Shown here in pieces: positions 8,467-16,944 of a stretch of DNA of 64,000 nt. The stretch comes from JAJDNH01 sp964552395 (GTDB taxonomy: Bacteria > Acidobacteriota > Thermoanaerobaculia > Thermoanaerobaculales > Sulfomarinibacteraceae). The stretch is taken from assembly GCA_964552395.1 (NCBI GenBank), contig CAZKGM010000002.1, positions 1 to 64,000 on the forward strand, in the 5' to 3' direction. Position 1 is the first letter of the stretch; every line of letters starts with the position of its first letter. The notes below the pieces were generated by a model. It searched no databases and was not told the DNA's origin. It saw only the letters and a list, made by a program, of their open reading frames with translations. The position numbers were made by a program, and so were the translations under genes.

Positions 8467-9699
8467 ATGCGGTATCGGTTGGCATGTGCGGCTGCCATCG
8501 TCTGTCTGCTGGGAGGATCGTCGGTGCTGCCTGCTCAAACACTGACACTTCGCGGCGAGTCCCTGGGAGTGCCAACGACGACGGCGCAGCCGCTGCCACT
8601 CGGACCAATCCTGTTCAGCCCCTCCGCGGATCTCTCATGGGAGAACCGTGACAACATCTTCTTCAGAGCGGACAACCCGGTCAGCGATACGGTATTGCTC
8701 GCCCGCGCCAACCTGCTCTTCGAGCTGCCGGTCAGCAACTCGAAGGTGACGTTCAGCTATACGCCGCAGTACCGCGACTACGGCTCGTACCAGGTTCACC
8801 AGCACTGGTCACAGTTTGCCAGGCTCGACGGCGTCTTCGAGTTCGCGAGCGGGCTCAAGCTGACGACGAACTACCGCTACGTGTCGGGGAACCAGGAAAC
8901 CCAGGAGTTCGATCCCGGCGGCGAGATCGTGTTCGCCGACTCGCAGTTCAGCCTGTCCGACCTGCGCGTGGTCGCCGACTACTGGCTGACGCCGTTAACC
9001 GGCGTCTCCGTCGAGGGCGGTTCGACCGATGCCACGTTTGACAACAGGGCCCTGTTCTACGACTACAAGCGAAAGAGATACGGCGTCGGCTGGCTGCGCC
9101 AGATCAGCCCGACGCTGGTGATGCGGGTCCGCTACCAGCACGAGAAGTTCGATCCCACACAGACCTACTCGTTCCGCAGCTCGACCTCGGACGAGGTGAC
9201 GATCGGGTTTCAGGGAGAGGTGTCGCCGGTGCTGACCAGTGAGCTGTCGATCGGCGCCCGGCGCACCGAGTTCGAGAGGACAGCGCAGGCACCGTCGTTC
9301 TCCAACTACTCCGGGTTCGTCGCGCGCGGCTCGCTGACCTGGGCGCTGGCGCACGAGTCGACATTCAAGCTCGAGCTCCTGCGCCAGGACTTCCCGTCGT
9401 CGTACGGTCTCAACGCCTACTACACCACGACCGGCGGGGCCGCCACCTACAGCCTGCAGCGGGGCCGGCTATTTGGGAGCCTGCGCTACCGCTACCAGCG
9501 GAACAACTACCAGGTGGCCGACATCACGAGCGGCCAGCAGCGAGCCGACAAAATCTCCTCCTACGCGGCACAGGCCGGGTACCACTTCACGCCGACCTTG
9601 GCGGTAAGAGTGGCCTACGACCATGAGAAGCGCGATTCGATCCAGGCATATGGCTACGACTCGAACATGTACCTGGTCGGCGTCGTGGTCGGGTTCTGA
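8467..9699 (+). CDS. Outer-membrane beta-barrel protein, exopolysaccharide-associated
   Basis: A 410-aa protein with a signal peptide (cleavage near VLPAQT) and then alternating amphipathic strands rich in Tyr, Arg and Thr, ending in Phe (VGVVVGF), the usual C-terminal signature of barrels inserted by the BAM complex. It resembles the beta-barrel porin-2/exopolysaccharide-operon barrels that accompany polysaccharide export proteins. GGGGAGG lies 7 nt upstream of the ATG. The next gene, 11 nt downstream, is a Wza-type exporter, so this is probably the outer-membrane part of a polysaccharide secretion route. The polymer and the rest of the synthesis locus are not in the window. Confidence 0.75.
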   Translation: MRYRLACAAAIVCLLGGSSVLPAQTLTLRGESLGVPTTTAQPLPLGPILFSPSADLSWENRDNIFFRADNPVSDTVLLARANLLFELPVSNSKVTFSYTPQYRDYGSYQVHQHWSQFARLDGVFEFASGLKLTTNYRYVSGNQETQEFDPGGEIVFADSQFSLSDLRVVADYWLTPLTGVSVEGGSTDATFDNRALFYDYKRKRYGVGWLRQISPTLVMRVRYQHEKFDPTQTYSFRSSTSDEVTIGFQGEVSPVLTSELSIGARRTEFERTAQAPSFSNYSGFVARGSLTWALAHESTFKLELLRQDFPSSYGLNAYYTTTGGAATYSLQRGRLFGSLRYRYQRNNYQVADITSGQQRADKISSYAAQAGYHFTPTLAVRVAYDHEKRDSIQAYGYDSNMYLVGVVVGF

Positions 9700-9710
9700 G
9701 GGTCAAGAGG

Positions 9711-10586
9711 ATGATGAGACGCCGATGGTCAGTGCTGCTTGGCGCGATGGTTGTGACGGCAATTCTCCTCCCGGCCTCGGGCCTGGCACAGACGATGACG
9801 AAGTCGACATCGACGCAGGCCCTGGCAACCGACGTTGCGAACGCTTATCACGTTGGACGTGGTGACGTCCTCAAGGTCCTCAGCTACCAGCATGACGAGA
9901 TCTCAGGCGACTTCCCCGTCGACGAGGACGGCAACATCACCTTTCCACTTCTCGACAAGGTGGCCGTGGCGGGGCTGACGACGACAGAGATCGCCTCCAA
10001 GCTGGTGGCCGCCCTGGAGAAGGACTACTACGTCGACGTCCAGGTACAGGTCGACGTCAGCCAGTACCGATCACAGGCGGTCACCATCGTCGGCGAGGTG
10101 ATGCGACCCGGCACCTTCTACCTCAAGGGCCCGACGACGCTCAACCAGCTGCTGGCCGAGGTGGGCGGCTTCAAACCGTCCGCCGGGCCTAAGGTCGAGC
10201 TGCGGCGCAGCGAGGTCGAGAGCGGTGCCAGCGTGCAGAAGGTCTACACCTTCGCCACCGAGAACCTGGCCGCGGGCAAGGACAACGACTTCGAGCTCAA
10301 GGCAGGAGACATCATCGCCGTTGAGGCCAAGCAGCTGTACTTCATCACCGGCGAGGTGGCCCGCCCGGGCCAGTACCAGCTCGAGCATGGGATGACCCTG
10401 GTCCAGGCGATTACCCAGGCGGGCGGCCTCGGGAAGTTCGCTGCACAGTCGGTCGAGGTCCATAGAGAAGCCGCGGGGGAGAAGAAGATCCTCGACTACG
10501 ATCTGTCGCGGATCCGCCGCGGCAAGGACCCCGATCCACAGATCCAGCCCAGCGACGTCATCATCATCAAGCGACGATTCTTCTAG
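9711..10586 (+). CDS. Wza-type polysaccharide export protein (SLBB domains)
   Basis: A 291-aa periplasmic/outer-membrane protein. After a signal peptide (cleavage after SGLAQ) comes the polysaccharide-export domain (YHVGRGDVLKVLSYQ... FPVDEDGNITFPLLDKV), then two SLBB repeats (VTIVGEVMRPGTFYLKG and FITGEVARPGQYQLEHG, each followed by a GGF/GGL turn). The protein ends in SDVIIIKRRFF, the typical end of lipid-free Wza-like proteins. No lipobox Cys is visible. It forms a pair with the preceding barrel gene. Its stop codon lies in a CTAG tetramer shared with the stop of the convergent PilZ gene. Confidence 0.88.
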   Translation: MMRRRWSVLLGAMVVTAILLPASGLAQTMTKSTSTQALATDVANAYHVGRGDVLKVLSYQHDEISGDFPVDEDGNITFPLLDKVAVAGLTTTEIASKLVAALEKDYYVDVQVQVDVSQYRSQAVTIVGEVMRPGTFYLKGPTTLNQLLAEVGGFKPSAGPKVELRRSEVESGASVQKVYTFATENLAAGKDNDFELKAGDIIAVEAKQLYFITGEVARPGQYQLEHGMTLVQAITQAGGLGKFAAQSVEVHREAAGEKKILDYDLSRIRRGKDPDPQIQPSDVIIIKRRFF

Positions 10587-11278
10587 TGGCGGCGGGCGAG
10601 GAAGCTCTCGAGGCGGCTGTGGTCGTCGCCTTGGAGCGCGAAGAAGCGTGCACCGAAGCCGTCTACCAACTCCCGCCGACGGGTCGAGTGGCGCACGACT
10701 GTGGCGCGGCCCTTGACCGGCTGCGGCTGGCCCGGCAGCATGAGCTCAAAGTCGATCTCGGTGCCTGGCGCGAGGTGCAGGCCGCCACGTACCAGCATCC
10801 CCGAGAGCGACAGGTTGGCGGTCTGCGCCAACGTGCGGTTCTTCATGGCACCCATGCGGACCTCGAGCTGGACGATGGTCCGGAGCTCGTGGCGCGGGGC
10901 GACAGCCAGCAGGTCGGCCACCGCATGCAAGAGCTCTCCGGCGGACGCCATGGCCGGCACAACCCGGTTGACGCCGCGTTGGAGGAGTCCCTGGGCGGCC
11001 GAGTGTGTGCCGTCGTCGGCGATCACGATCAGGCCCGAGTGGCGGCACAGCGAGTCGTTGTGACGCACCGCGGCCACCATCTCCGCAAGCGGCACCGGTG
11101 ACGCGCTGCCCTCGATGATGATGAGCTCGAACGAGGTGTCGTGCAGGAGGTCGAGAACGGCCGAGGTGCCGGCTACGCGGTGAACGTCGAACTCCGTCCG
11201 CCTCAAGAGGGGCACCGCCGCGCGAAGCAGTGGACCGTCCCCGCCGATCAGGAGAACGTTGTGATGCGGCTCATTCAC
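10583..11278 (-). CDS. Degenerate receiver domain fused to PilZ
   Basis: A 231-aa two-domain protein. Residues about 4-115 resemble a response-regulator receiver, but the phospho-acceptor position is Glu (LIIIEGSASP where LIIID is usual), so phosphorylation is unlikely. The C-terminal PilZ domain has both c-di-GMP-binding motifs, RHELR (RxxxR) and NLSLSG (N/DxSxxG). The role is probably c-di-GMP sensing, perhaps for the neighbouring export genes. I prefer the GTG at 11278: TACCAT ends 6 nt upstream, as for other leaderless genes here, and the fold begins soon after (NVLLIGGDGP). An ATG at 11308 is the alternative. The stop codon overlaps that of the Wza-like gene. Confidence 0.75.
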   Translation of the reverse strand: MNEPHHNVLLIGGDGPLLRAAVPLLRRTEFDVHRVAGTSAVLDLLHDTSFELIIIEGSASPVPLAEMVAAVRHNDSLCRHSGLIVIADDGTHSAAQGLLQRGVNRVVPAMASAGELLHAVADLLAVAPRHELRTIVQLEVRMGAMKNRTLAQTANLSLSGMLVRGGLHLAPGTEIDFELMLPGQPQPVKGRATVVRHSTRRRELVDGFGARFFALQGDDHSRLESFLARRH

Positions 11279-11284
11279 GTGCAC

Positions 11285-11290
11285 ATGGTA
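11285..11290 (-). promoter_or_regulatory. Leaderless -10 element of the receiver-PilZ gene
   Basis: TACCAT on the minus strand ends exactly 6 nt before the GTG at 11278, the geometry seen at six other genes in this window. Confidence 0.5.
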
Positions 11291-11313
11291 CAACGACTTA
11301 CGTGTCATTGCGA

Positions 11314-11329
11314 GGTGATCTTGATCACC
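11314..11329 (-). promoter_or_regulatory. CRP/FNR-family-like palindrome upstream of receiver-PilZ
   Basis: GGTGATCTTGATCACC, a perfect 7-bp inverted repeat with a 2-nt centre, contains GTGA-N6-TCAC, the core of a CRP-family site. Its centre is about 43 bp upstream of the predicted start at 11278, close to the class II activator position. It lies just past the polyferredoxin stop, so it could also be a stem in that 3' end. Confidence 0.5.
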
Positions 11330-11330
11330 G

Positions 11331-12833
11331 TCAAGCGGGCGAGGTCACGGCACCCGGTCGCTGCAGGAGGCGGTTGCGCGGATCGCGAGACTCACCGACC
11401 GAGGAGACACGGATGGCGGCCTTCTCGCCGACGGGGCACCGGTTCTCGCAGAGCCCGCAGCCGGTGCAGAGCTCCGGCTCCACGTGGGGGCGCTGAAGGC
11501 GCACCTCGGAGCCGTCACGCTTGACGGCGTGGACGGTCTCCAGCCAGACCGCCTTGGGCGAGGTCGGGCACATTTCCTCGCAGACGATGCACGGGGTGTC
11601 CATCGCCCAGGGTAGGCAGCGTCCTCGGTCGACGAAGGCGGTGCCGATCGTCACCTCCGCCGGTCCGTTGATTGCCTGCTTCGCCTTTGCAGTCACCGCG
11701 GCTATGGCGCCGGTCGGGCAGACCTCGCCGCAGCGGGTGCACGACGGCTCGCACCAGCCGCGGCGGGGCACCAGTACGGGCGTGAACAGCCCGTCGACTC
11801 CGGTGTGTCCGAGGTCCGGCAGGAGGGCGCCCGTGGGGCAGGCGGCCACGCAGGCGCCGCAGGTGATACAACGGGCAAGGAACGCACCCTCGTCAAGGGC
11901 GCCTGGCGGCCGGATCGCATCGGCGGTGCTCGCGGACAGGCCGCCGCCCGAGACCCGGAGAACGGGCGTGATCGCGATGGTCGCTACGGTCGCGAGGAGA
12001 AACCGGCGCCGTCCGACGTCGAGAGAGGGCTCCTTGGCGCCGGCAGCCGGCTGCGCCCGGACTCCGAAGCCGAGCCCGTTCTCGGGGCAGCTGTAGAGAC
12101 AGTTCAGACACAGGTGACACTCGCTGACCCGGTGCTCGCCGAGAGGCTCGTCGGCGCCCTGGCAGGGGATCAGGCACAGCTTGCACTCGTTGCAGGCCGC
12201 AGCGTCGCGGCGGATCCCGATCGGGGCCAGGCGGGCAAACAGGCCGAGCAGGGCGCCGAGGGGGCAGACGGCACGGCAGAAGAGTCGCGGCATCCAGGCC
12301 GACAGCAGCAGGATGGCCGCCACCAGCGCAAAGGACACCCACCCGCCCGGAGAGAGGCCGCCGTGCCACAGCGGTCGGACGGCCGAGGCCATGGTCCGGT
12401 GCAGTAGCGAGATCGGGTCGAGCCACCCGATGTGCATCAAGCCGAGAGCCGCTGACGCGAGCAGAACGGCGAGCACCACGTATTTGATCGCGAACCACCG
12501 GCGGTAGCGGTTGCGCTCGAGCAGCAGCCGTCGGCGCGGTGAGGCGATCCGCGATACCAACTGCTGGAGCGTCCCGAGGGGGCAGATCCAGCCGCAGAAG
12601 AAACGGCCGGTGACCGCGGTCAGCGCGAGGATAACGAAACCGATCCACGCCCACCGCGGCACCGTCCAGTCCGCGAGAGCTGTCCCGATCGCCGTCAGGG
12701 GATCGACGGCCAGCAGAACCGAGGCCGCCTCGCCGCGAACTCGTGGTTCCGCCAGCAGCCAGACGAGAACGAGGAAACCCACTAGGACCGCGGCCTGAAC
12801 GACGATACGGAGGTGGCGGGCAGTCGGTCGCAC
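11331..12833 (-). CDS. Membrane-bound polyferredoxin (NapH/NosR-like plus ferredoxin domains)
   Basis: A 500-aa Fe-S membrane protein. The N-terminal 200 residues contain about five membrane spans with CGWICPLG and CRAVCPLG, the NapH-type cysteine motifs facing one another across the membrane. Next come CNECKLCLIPC and CHLCLNCLYSCP ferredoxin clusters, a Tat-like or anchor segment (GRRRFLLATVATIAITP), and a NapG/DMSO-reductase-type set of four 4Fe-4S motifs (CITCGACVAACP, CTRCGEVCP, CIVCEEMCP, CTGCGLCENRCP). It looks like NapH fused to NapG and should pass electrons from quinol to a periplasmic acceptor. The GTG at 12833 overlaps the upstream stop (TAGTG), implying translational coupling with the DUF362 gene. 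No Nap or Nos catalytic subunit is present. Confidence 0.85.
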   Translation of the reverse strand: MRPTARHLRIVVQAAVLVGFLVLVWLLAEPRVRGEAASVLLAVDPLTAIGTALADWTVPRWAWIGFVILALTAVTGRFFCGWICPLGTLQQLVSRIASPRRRLLLERNRYRRWFAIKYVVLAVLLASAALGLMHIGWLDPISLLHRTMASAVRPLWHGGLSPGGWVSFALVAAILLLSAWMPRLFCRAVCPLGALLGLFARLAPIGIRRDAAACNECKLCLIPCQGADEPLGEHRVSECHLCLNCLYSCPENGLGFGVRAQPAAGAKEPSLDVGRRRFLLATVATIAITPVLRVSGGGLSASTADAIRPPGALDEGAFLARCITCGACVAACPTGALLPDLGHTGVDGLFTPVLVPRRGWCEPSCTRCGEVCPTGAIAAVTAKAKQAINGPAEVTIGTAFVDRGRCLPWAMDTPCIVCEEMCPTSPKAVWLETVHAVKRDGSEVRLQRPHVEPELCTGCGLCENRCPVGEKAAIRVSSVGESRDPRNRLLQRPGAVTSPA

Positions 12834-13825
12834 TATGCCTGCCGCAGGATCGAGCGCCAGTTGGAGGTGCCGAGCCCGAGACGCTCTGCAATGGCGAGGT
12901 AGGGGAGGGCCATCGGACCGAGCCGCAGCTGCTCCGCGCCCCACGCATCGGCGGCTACCGGGTCGGTGGAGATGGCGATCGCGTCGGCCTTGCGAACGAG
13001 GGCGAGCGAACCGCCAGTTGGGCCGCCGCCGGTGAGAATCCGGGTGGCGTCGATGACGGTCAGCGTGGGCCGCAGTGCTGCGCCCAGCTCCGCGACCGAC
13101 TGGTGAATCCGCTGGTGAAGCCGGGCTCGCGAGCCGAGCAGGACGCCGAGCCAGTTCTTCATGCCAAGGGTCGCGACCGCCAGCGAGTGCTGCTTGACGA
13201 CCGGGACGTTGATGACGCGATCGGCCTCAGCCAGCGCCTTCAACACCGGCCACACGCCGAGAACGGTGCCCCCGAGATCCAGAGATGCCGAGTCGCTTGT
13301 GCCCTGGTGAACGATTCGAGCTCCGGCTTCCTTCGCGGCCGGGCCGATGCCGGAGCGGCGGAAGCAGCGTGCCGGGTCCTGGCAGGTGTTGTCAGCGACG
13401 ATAACTCGGCTCGCGCCGGCGGCGAGGCACATTCGGACCAGCTCCGCAACCAGCTCGGGGTCGGTGTTTGCGGCCTGCTCGGGCAAGCGATCCCAGCCAC
13501 AGTTGGGCTTGATGAGGACGCTTTCGCCCTTGCCGACGAAGCGCTCGATGCCCCCCAACTCCGCGATGACACGCCGGACGTTGACCGAGGGACCCTGGCC
13601 GTTGGAGGCTGCCAGGATGGGCTCGGCGCGCACCCTCCAGTCCGGCGGCGCCGACACCTGTGCAGGAGCTGCGGGACGGTGGCGGCCAGCTCGTCCGGCC
13701 AGTGCCGCGCCCACGGCGCCGAGCGCCAATGCGGCGATTCCGGGTCGCCCCCACAGGCGGAGAAACTCGCGCCTGCCGATTCTGCCGTACAGGCTCTCAA
13801 TCTCGTGGCGCTCGTGGTTCGGCAT
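12833..13825 (-). CDS. DUF362 domain protein with Tat-like signal
   Basis: A 330-aa DUF362 protein. The N-terminus carries GRREFLRLWG followed by a hydrophobic stretch (AALALGAVGAALAG), a plausible twin-arginine signal, so a folded cofactor-containing protein is exported. DUF362 motifs include VLIKPNCGWD, VADNTCQDP, NVPVVKQHSLAVATLGMKNW and TDPVAADAWG; Lys, Asn and Cys residues in these are typical of the family, whose biochemistry is poorly known. The ATG at 13825 has GGAGAACGGG directly upstream and is preferred to a GTG at 13846. It is coupled through a TAGTG overlap to the membrane polyferredoxin, which suggests electron delivery to this protein. Confidence 0.82.
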   Translation of the reverse strand: MPNHERHEIESLYGRIGRREFLRLWGRPGIAALALGAVGAALAGRAGRHRPAAPAQVSAPPDWRVRAEPILAASNGQGPSVNVRRVIAELGGIERFVGKGESVLIKPNCGWDRLPEQAANTDPELVAELVRMCLAAGASRVIVADNTCQDPARCFRRSGIGPAAKEAGARIVHQGTSDSASLDLGGTVLGVWPVLKALAEADRVINVPVVKQHSLAVATLGMKNWLGVLLGSRARLHQRIHQSVAELGAALRPTLTVIDATRILTGGGPTGGSLALVRKADAIAISTDPVAADAWGAEQLRLGPMALPYLAIAERLGLGTSNWRSILRQA

Positions 13826-13955
13826 CCCGTTCTCCCAGCTCCACACTAACGGGACTGGCCGGCGAGCGCCAGCCCCGTCCGCAGGTAGAACGGGCCCAGG
13901 TCCGTCTCCGCCCCCGGAGACCCCGTGCTACTGTCGTAGAGAGGAAGGCGGGCGC

Positions 13956-16931
13956 ATGTCGGAGCACCTTGAGCTCACCAGCCGCTACGGCATGAAGACG
14001 GAGGAGTTCTCCGCCCTGATGGCGTACCGGGTGCGCAGGATCATGCTCGTGGCCTCGAGCTATGACGCGTTCGTGCTCGAGGAGGACGGGCAGCTGACCG
14101 AGCTGATCTTCGAGGAGTACCGCAACCTCGATCTCAATCTTCGGTTCGCTCCGCGCTTCACCCTCGCGCACGCTGCCGCGGACGCCTACCAGCGTCTCAA
14201 GGAGGAGACGTTCGATCTGGTGGTCACAACGCCGCGACTGCCGGACACCGACATCCGGACCTTCGCCAACCGCCTGCGGGCGGACTTCCCGGAGCTGCCG
14301 ATCGGCGTCCTCGCGGCCCATGCCTGGGACCTGCCGCAGCTGGAAGGACTGCGGACCGCGGGCGTGGTGGACTGGCTGTTCCTGTGGCAGGGAGACGTCA
14401 AGGCGCTGCTGGCCATGATCAAGCAGGTGGAGGACCGCAGGAACGCCGCCCATGACGTTCTCGAGGGCGGCGTGCAGGTGATCATCCTGGTCGAGGACGA
14501 GGTCCGGTTCTACTCCGCCTACCTGCCCCACATCTACACCGAGGTGACGACGCAGACAACCCGGCTGATGGCCGACGGGCTCAACCTCTCGCACCGGCTG
14601 CTGCGAATCCGCGCGCGCCCGAAGATCCTCCTGGCGCGCACTTTCGAGGAAGCGTGGGAGCTGTACGAGAGGTTCGCAGGTAACGTCCTCGGGATCATCG
14701 CCGATGTCAGCTTCCCCCGCGACGGGGAGGAGGATCCGACGGCCGGAATGGAGCTGGCCAGGCGCATCCGCGGGCACGACGCCGACGTGCCCGTGCTGCT
14801 GCAGTCGACCGAGCAGGCCCACGCCAAGGAGGCCAGGGCGATTCCAGCATCGTTTCTGTACAAGGGCTCCCCCGCGCTTCTCGAGGAGATCCGCCTGTAC
14901 ATTGTCGACAATTTCGGCTTCGGCGACTTCGTGTTCAGGGTCCCCGGCGTGGGCGAGGTCGGCCGTGCAGGCGACATGCGCGAGCTGATCAGCATCCTGC
15001 GCGATGCGCCCGCCGAGTCCCTCGTGTTTCATGCCGGGAGGAACCACTTCTCGACCTGGTTCAAGGCCCGCACCGAGTTCGAGTTGGCGGCGCTGCTGCG
15101 ACCTCGGCAGGTGGAGGAGTTCGACTCCGTGGACGACCTGCGACGGTTCCTCGTCGACGCTATCACCGGCTACCTGCGGGAGATTCAGCATCACATCATC
15201 ACCGACTTCGACGGCAACCGCTTTGACCGCTTCGTGGCCTTCGCGAAGATCGGCTCGGGCTCGCTCGGAGGCAAGGGGCGGGGACTGGCCTTCATGCACA
15301 AGCTTCTGGCGCGGGGGCAAGTCAACGTCGCCGGCGCCAGCATCTCGATCCCGCAGACCGTCGTGGTGGCCGCGGACGTTTTCGAGGGCTTTCTCGAGGA
15401 GAACGACCTCGGGAACCTGCTGCGAGAAACGGAGCGTCTGACGGATCTCGAGATCCTCGACGCGTTCCGAAAAGGACGCTTCCGGCACGAGCGGCGGGCC
15501 GAGCTGGCGAGCCTCTTGGCGGTCGAGACGGACCCGCTTGCCGTGCGCTCCTCGAGCATCCTCGAGGACTCGCTCTACCAGCCGTTCGCCGGCGTCTACA
15601 CGACGGTCATGCTGCCGAACAACCATCCTTCGTTGGACATCCGTCTGGCTCAGCTTCTCGAGGCAATCAAGGTCGTGTACGCCTCGACCTACCAGAAGGC
15701 GGCGCGGGACTACCTCAGGAGCACGCCGCACCGGGTCGAGGAAGAGCGAATGGCGGTGCTCATCCAGCGCCTCGTGGGCAGCCGCCGTGGACCTCACTTC
15801 TACCCGACGTTCTCCGGCGTCGCGTCGTCGTACAACTTCTATCCGTTTCGTGACATGAAGCCCGAGGACGGCGTCGCGCTCGTAGCGCTCGGGCTCGGCA
15901 AGTCGGTCGTGGAGGGTTTCGAGGCGCTGCGCTTCTGTCCCACCTACCCGCAGGTCCTGCCCCAACTGTCCGCCGTCGAGGATATCCTGCGCAACGCGCA
16001 GCGGCGTTTCTATGCGTTGGACATGTTGGAGGATGATGTCATCCCCGGGCCAGAGCCGGACTCGAACCTTCGCCACTTGCCGACCGGCGACGCAATCAAG
16101 AACGGAGCGGCCTCCTTGATCGCCTCGACGTACCTGCCGGAAAACGACTCGATCACGAGTGGCGTGGTTCGCGGCGGCACGCCGCTGATCACCTTCGCGT
16201 CGCTGCTGAAGGGGCGGCACATGCCGCTGCCCGAGATCATCGGACGCCTCCTGACGCTGACCGAGGGGGCGATGGGCGTGCCGGTGGAGATCGAGTTTGC
16301 GGTCGAGCTCGAGCCCGGCCTCGGTGCCGAGCAGACGTTTAACGTGCTGCAGCTGCGCCCGATGGTGGTGGAGCAGATGTCGCAGGAGATCGACGTCGGC
16401 CCGGAGCTCGTCGAGCGGGCGGTGATCCACTCTGAGCATGCCCTGGGACACGGGCGGGGAGGTGAGATCAGCGATCTCATCGTCGTCGACAGCGGACGCT
16501 TCGAGCGCTCACGCACGATGGAAGCTGCCGGGATCATCGAGAAGATGAACGCACGGCTCCTGGACGAAGGTCGGCAGTGCATTCTGGTTGGCCCGGGTCG
16601 CTGGGGATCGCGCGACCCGTGGCTCGGGATCCCCGTGGTATGGGGACAGATCGCGAGCGTGCGGGCGATCGTCGAGACGGACTTCACGGACCTCGAGGTG
16701 GAGCCGTCTCAGGGCGCGCACTTCTTCCACAACCTGACCTGCTTCGGCGTCGCCTACCTCACCGTGCACGAAGGAAGGAATGACGGCCGCATCGACTGGG
16801 CCTGGCTCGACAGTCGGCCGGCGGTCGCCGAGGCGATGGACGGGGTCGTACGGCACATCCGCCTCGAGACGCCGCTCATTCTGCTGGTCGACGGTCTGAC
16901 CGGTCAGGGGGTCGTGCACCGTTCGGAGTGA
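13956..16931 (+). CDS. Receiver domains fused to a PEP-synthase-like ATP-grasp domain
   Basis: A 991-aa hybrid. Residues about 26-160 look like a receiver with the phospho-Asp lost (VVTTPRLPD). Residues about 175-310 are an apparently intact receiver (acidic pair E180/D181, phospho-acceptor D250 in GIIADVSFPRDG, K303 in LYKGSP). From about residue 425 it matches the N-terminal nucleotide-binding domain of pyruvate-phosphate dikinase/PEP synthase: GSGSLGGKGRGLA, VRSSSILEDS and FAGVYTT. The phosphohistidine domain (TSH-type motif) and the C-terminal PEP-binding barrel are not recognisable, so a normal PEP synthase reaction is doubtful. The start has GAGGAAGG upstream and a -10-like TACTGT (13929-13934). 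It is a single-gene unit. Confidence 0.8.
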   Translation: MSEHLELTSRYGMKTEEFSALMAYRVRRIMLVASSYDAFVLEEDGQLTELIFEEYRNLDLNLRFAPRFTLAHAAADAYQRLKEETFDLVVTTPRLPDTDIRTFANRLRADFPELPIGVLAAHAWDLPQLEGLRTAGVVDWLFLWQGDVKALLAMIKQVEDRRNAAHDVLEGGVQVIILVEDEVRFYSAYLPHIYTEVTTQTTRLMADGLNLSHRLLRIRARPKILLARTFEEAWELYERFAGNVLGIIADVSFPRDGEEDPTAGMELARRIRGHDADVPVLLQSTEQAHAKEARAIPASFLYKGSPALLEEIRLYIVDNFGFGDFVFRVPGVGEVGRAGDMRELISILRDAPAESLVFHAGRNHFSTWFKARTEFELAALLRPRQVEEFDSVDDLRRFLVDAITGYLREIQHHIITDFDGNRFDRFVAFAKIGSGSLGGKGRGLAFMHKLLARGQVNVAGASISIPQTVVVAADVFEGFLEENDLGNLLRETERLTDLEILDAFRKGRFRHERRAELASLLAVETDPLAVRSSSILEDSLYQPFAGVYTTVMLPNNHPSLDIRLAQLLEAIKVVYASTYQKAARDYLRSTPHRVEEERMAVLIQRLVGSRRGPHFYPTFSGVASSYNFYPFRDMKPEDGVALVALGLGKSVVEGFEALRFCPTYPQVLPQLSAVEDILRNAQRRFYALDMLEDDVIPGPEPDSNLRHLPTGDAIKNGAASLIASTYLPENDSITSGVVRGGTPLITFASLLKGRHMPLPEIIGRLLTLTEGAMGVPVEIEFAVELEPGLGAEQTFNVLQLRPMVVEQMSQEIDVGPELVERAVIHSEHALGHGRGGEISDLIVVDSGRFERSRTMEAAGIIEKMNARLLDEGRQCILVGPGRWGSRDPWLGIPVVWGQIASVRAIVETDFTDLEVEPSQGAHFFHNLTCFGVAYLTVHEGRNDGRIDWAWLDSRPAVAEAMDGVVRHIRLETPLILLVDGLTGQGVVHRSE

Positions 16932-16944
16932 GACCCGCGCCTCC

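Noticed and set aside
13797..16451. 884-codon open frame on the minus strand opposite the receiver/PEP-synthase-like gene
   Set aside because: Composition is antisense-like (Arg, Val, His, Gln runs), no domain is visible, and the plus-strand frame has receiver and ATP-grasp motifs.
13956..16931. Ordinary phosphoenolpyruvate synthase (ppsA)
   Set aside because: The swivelling phosphohistidine and PEP-binding domains are not recognisable, and two receiver domains replace the usual N-terminus.
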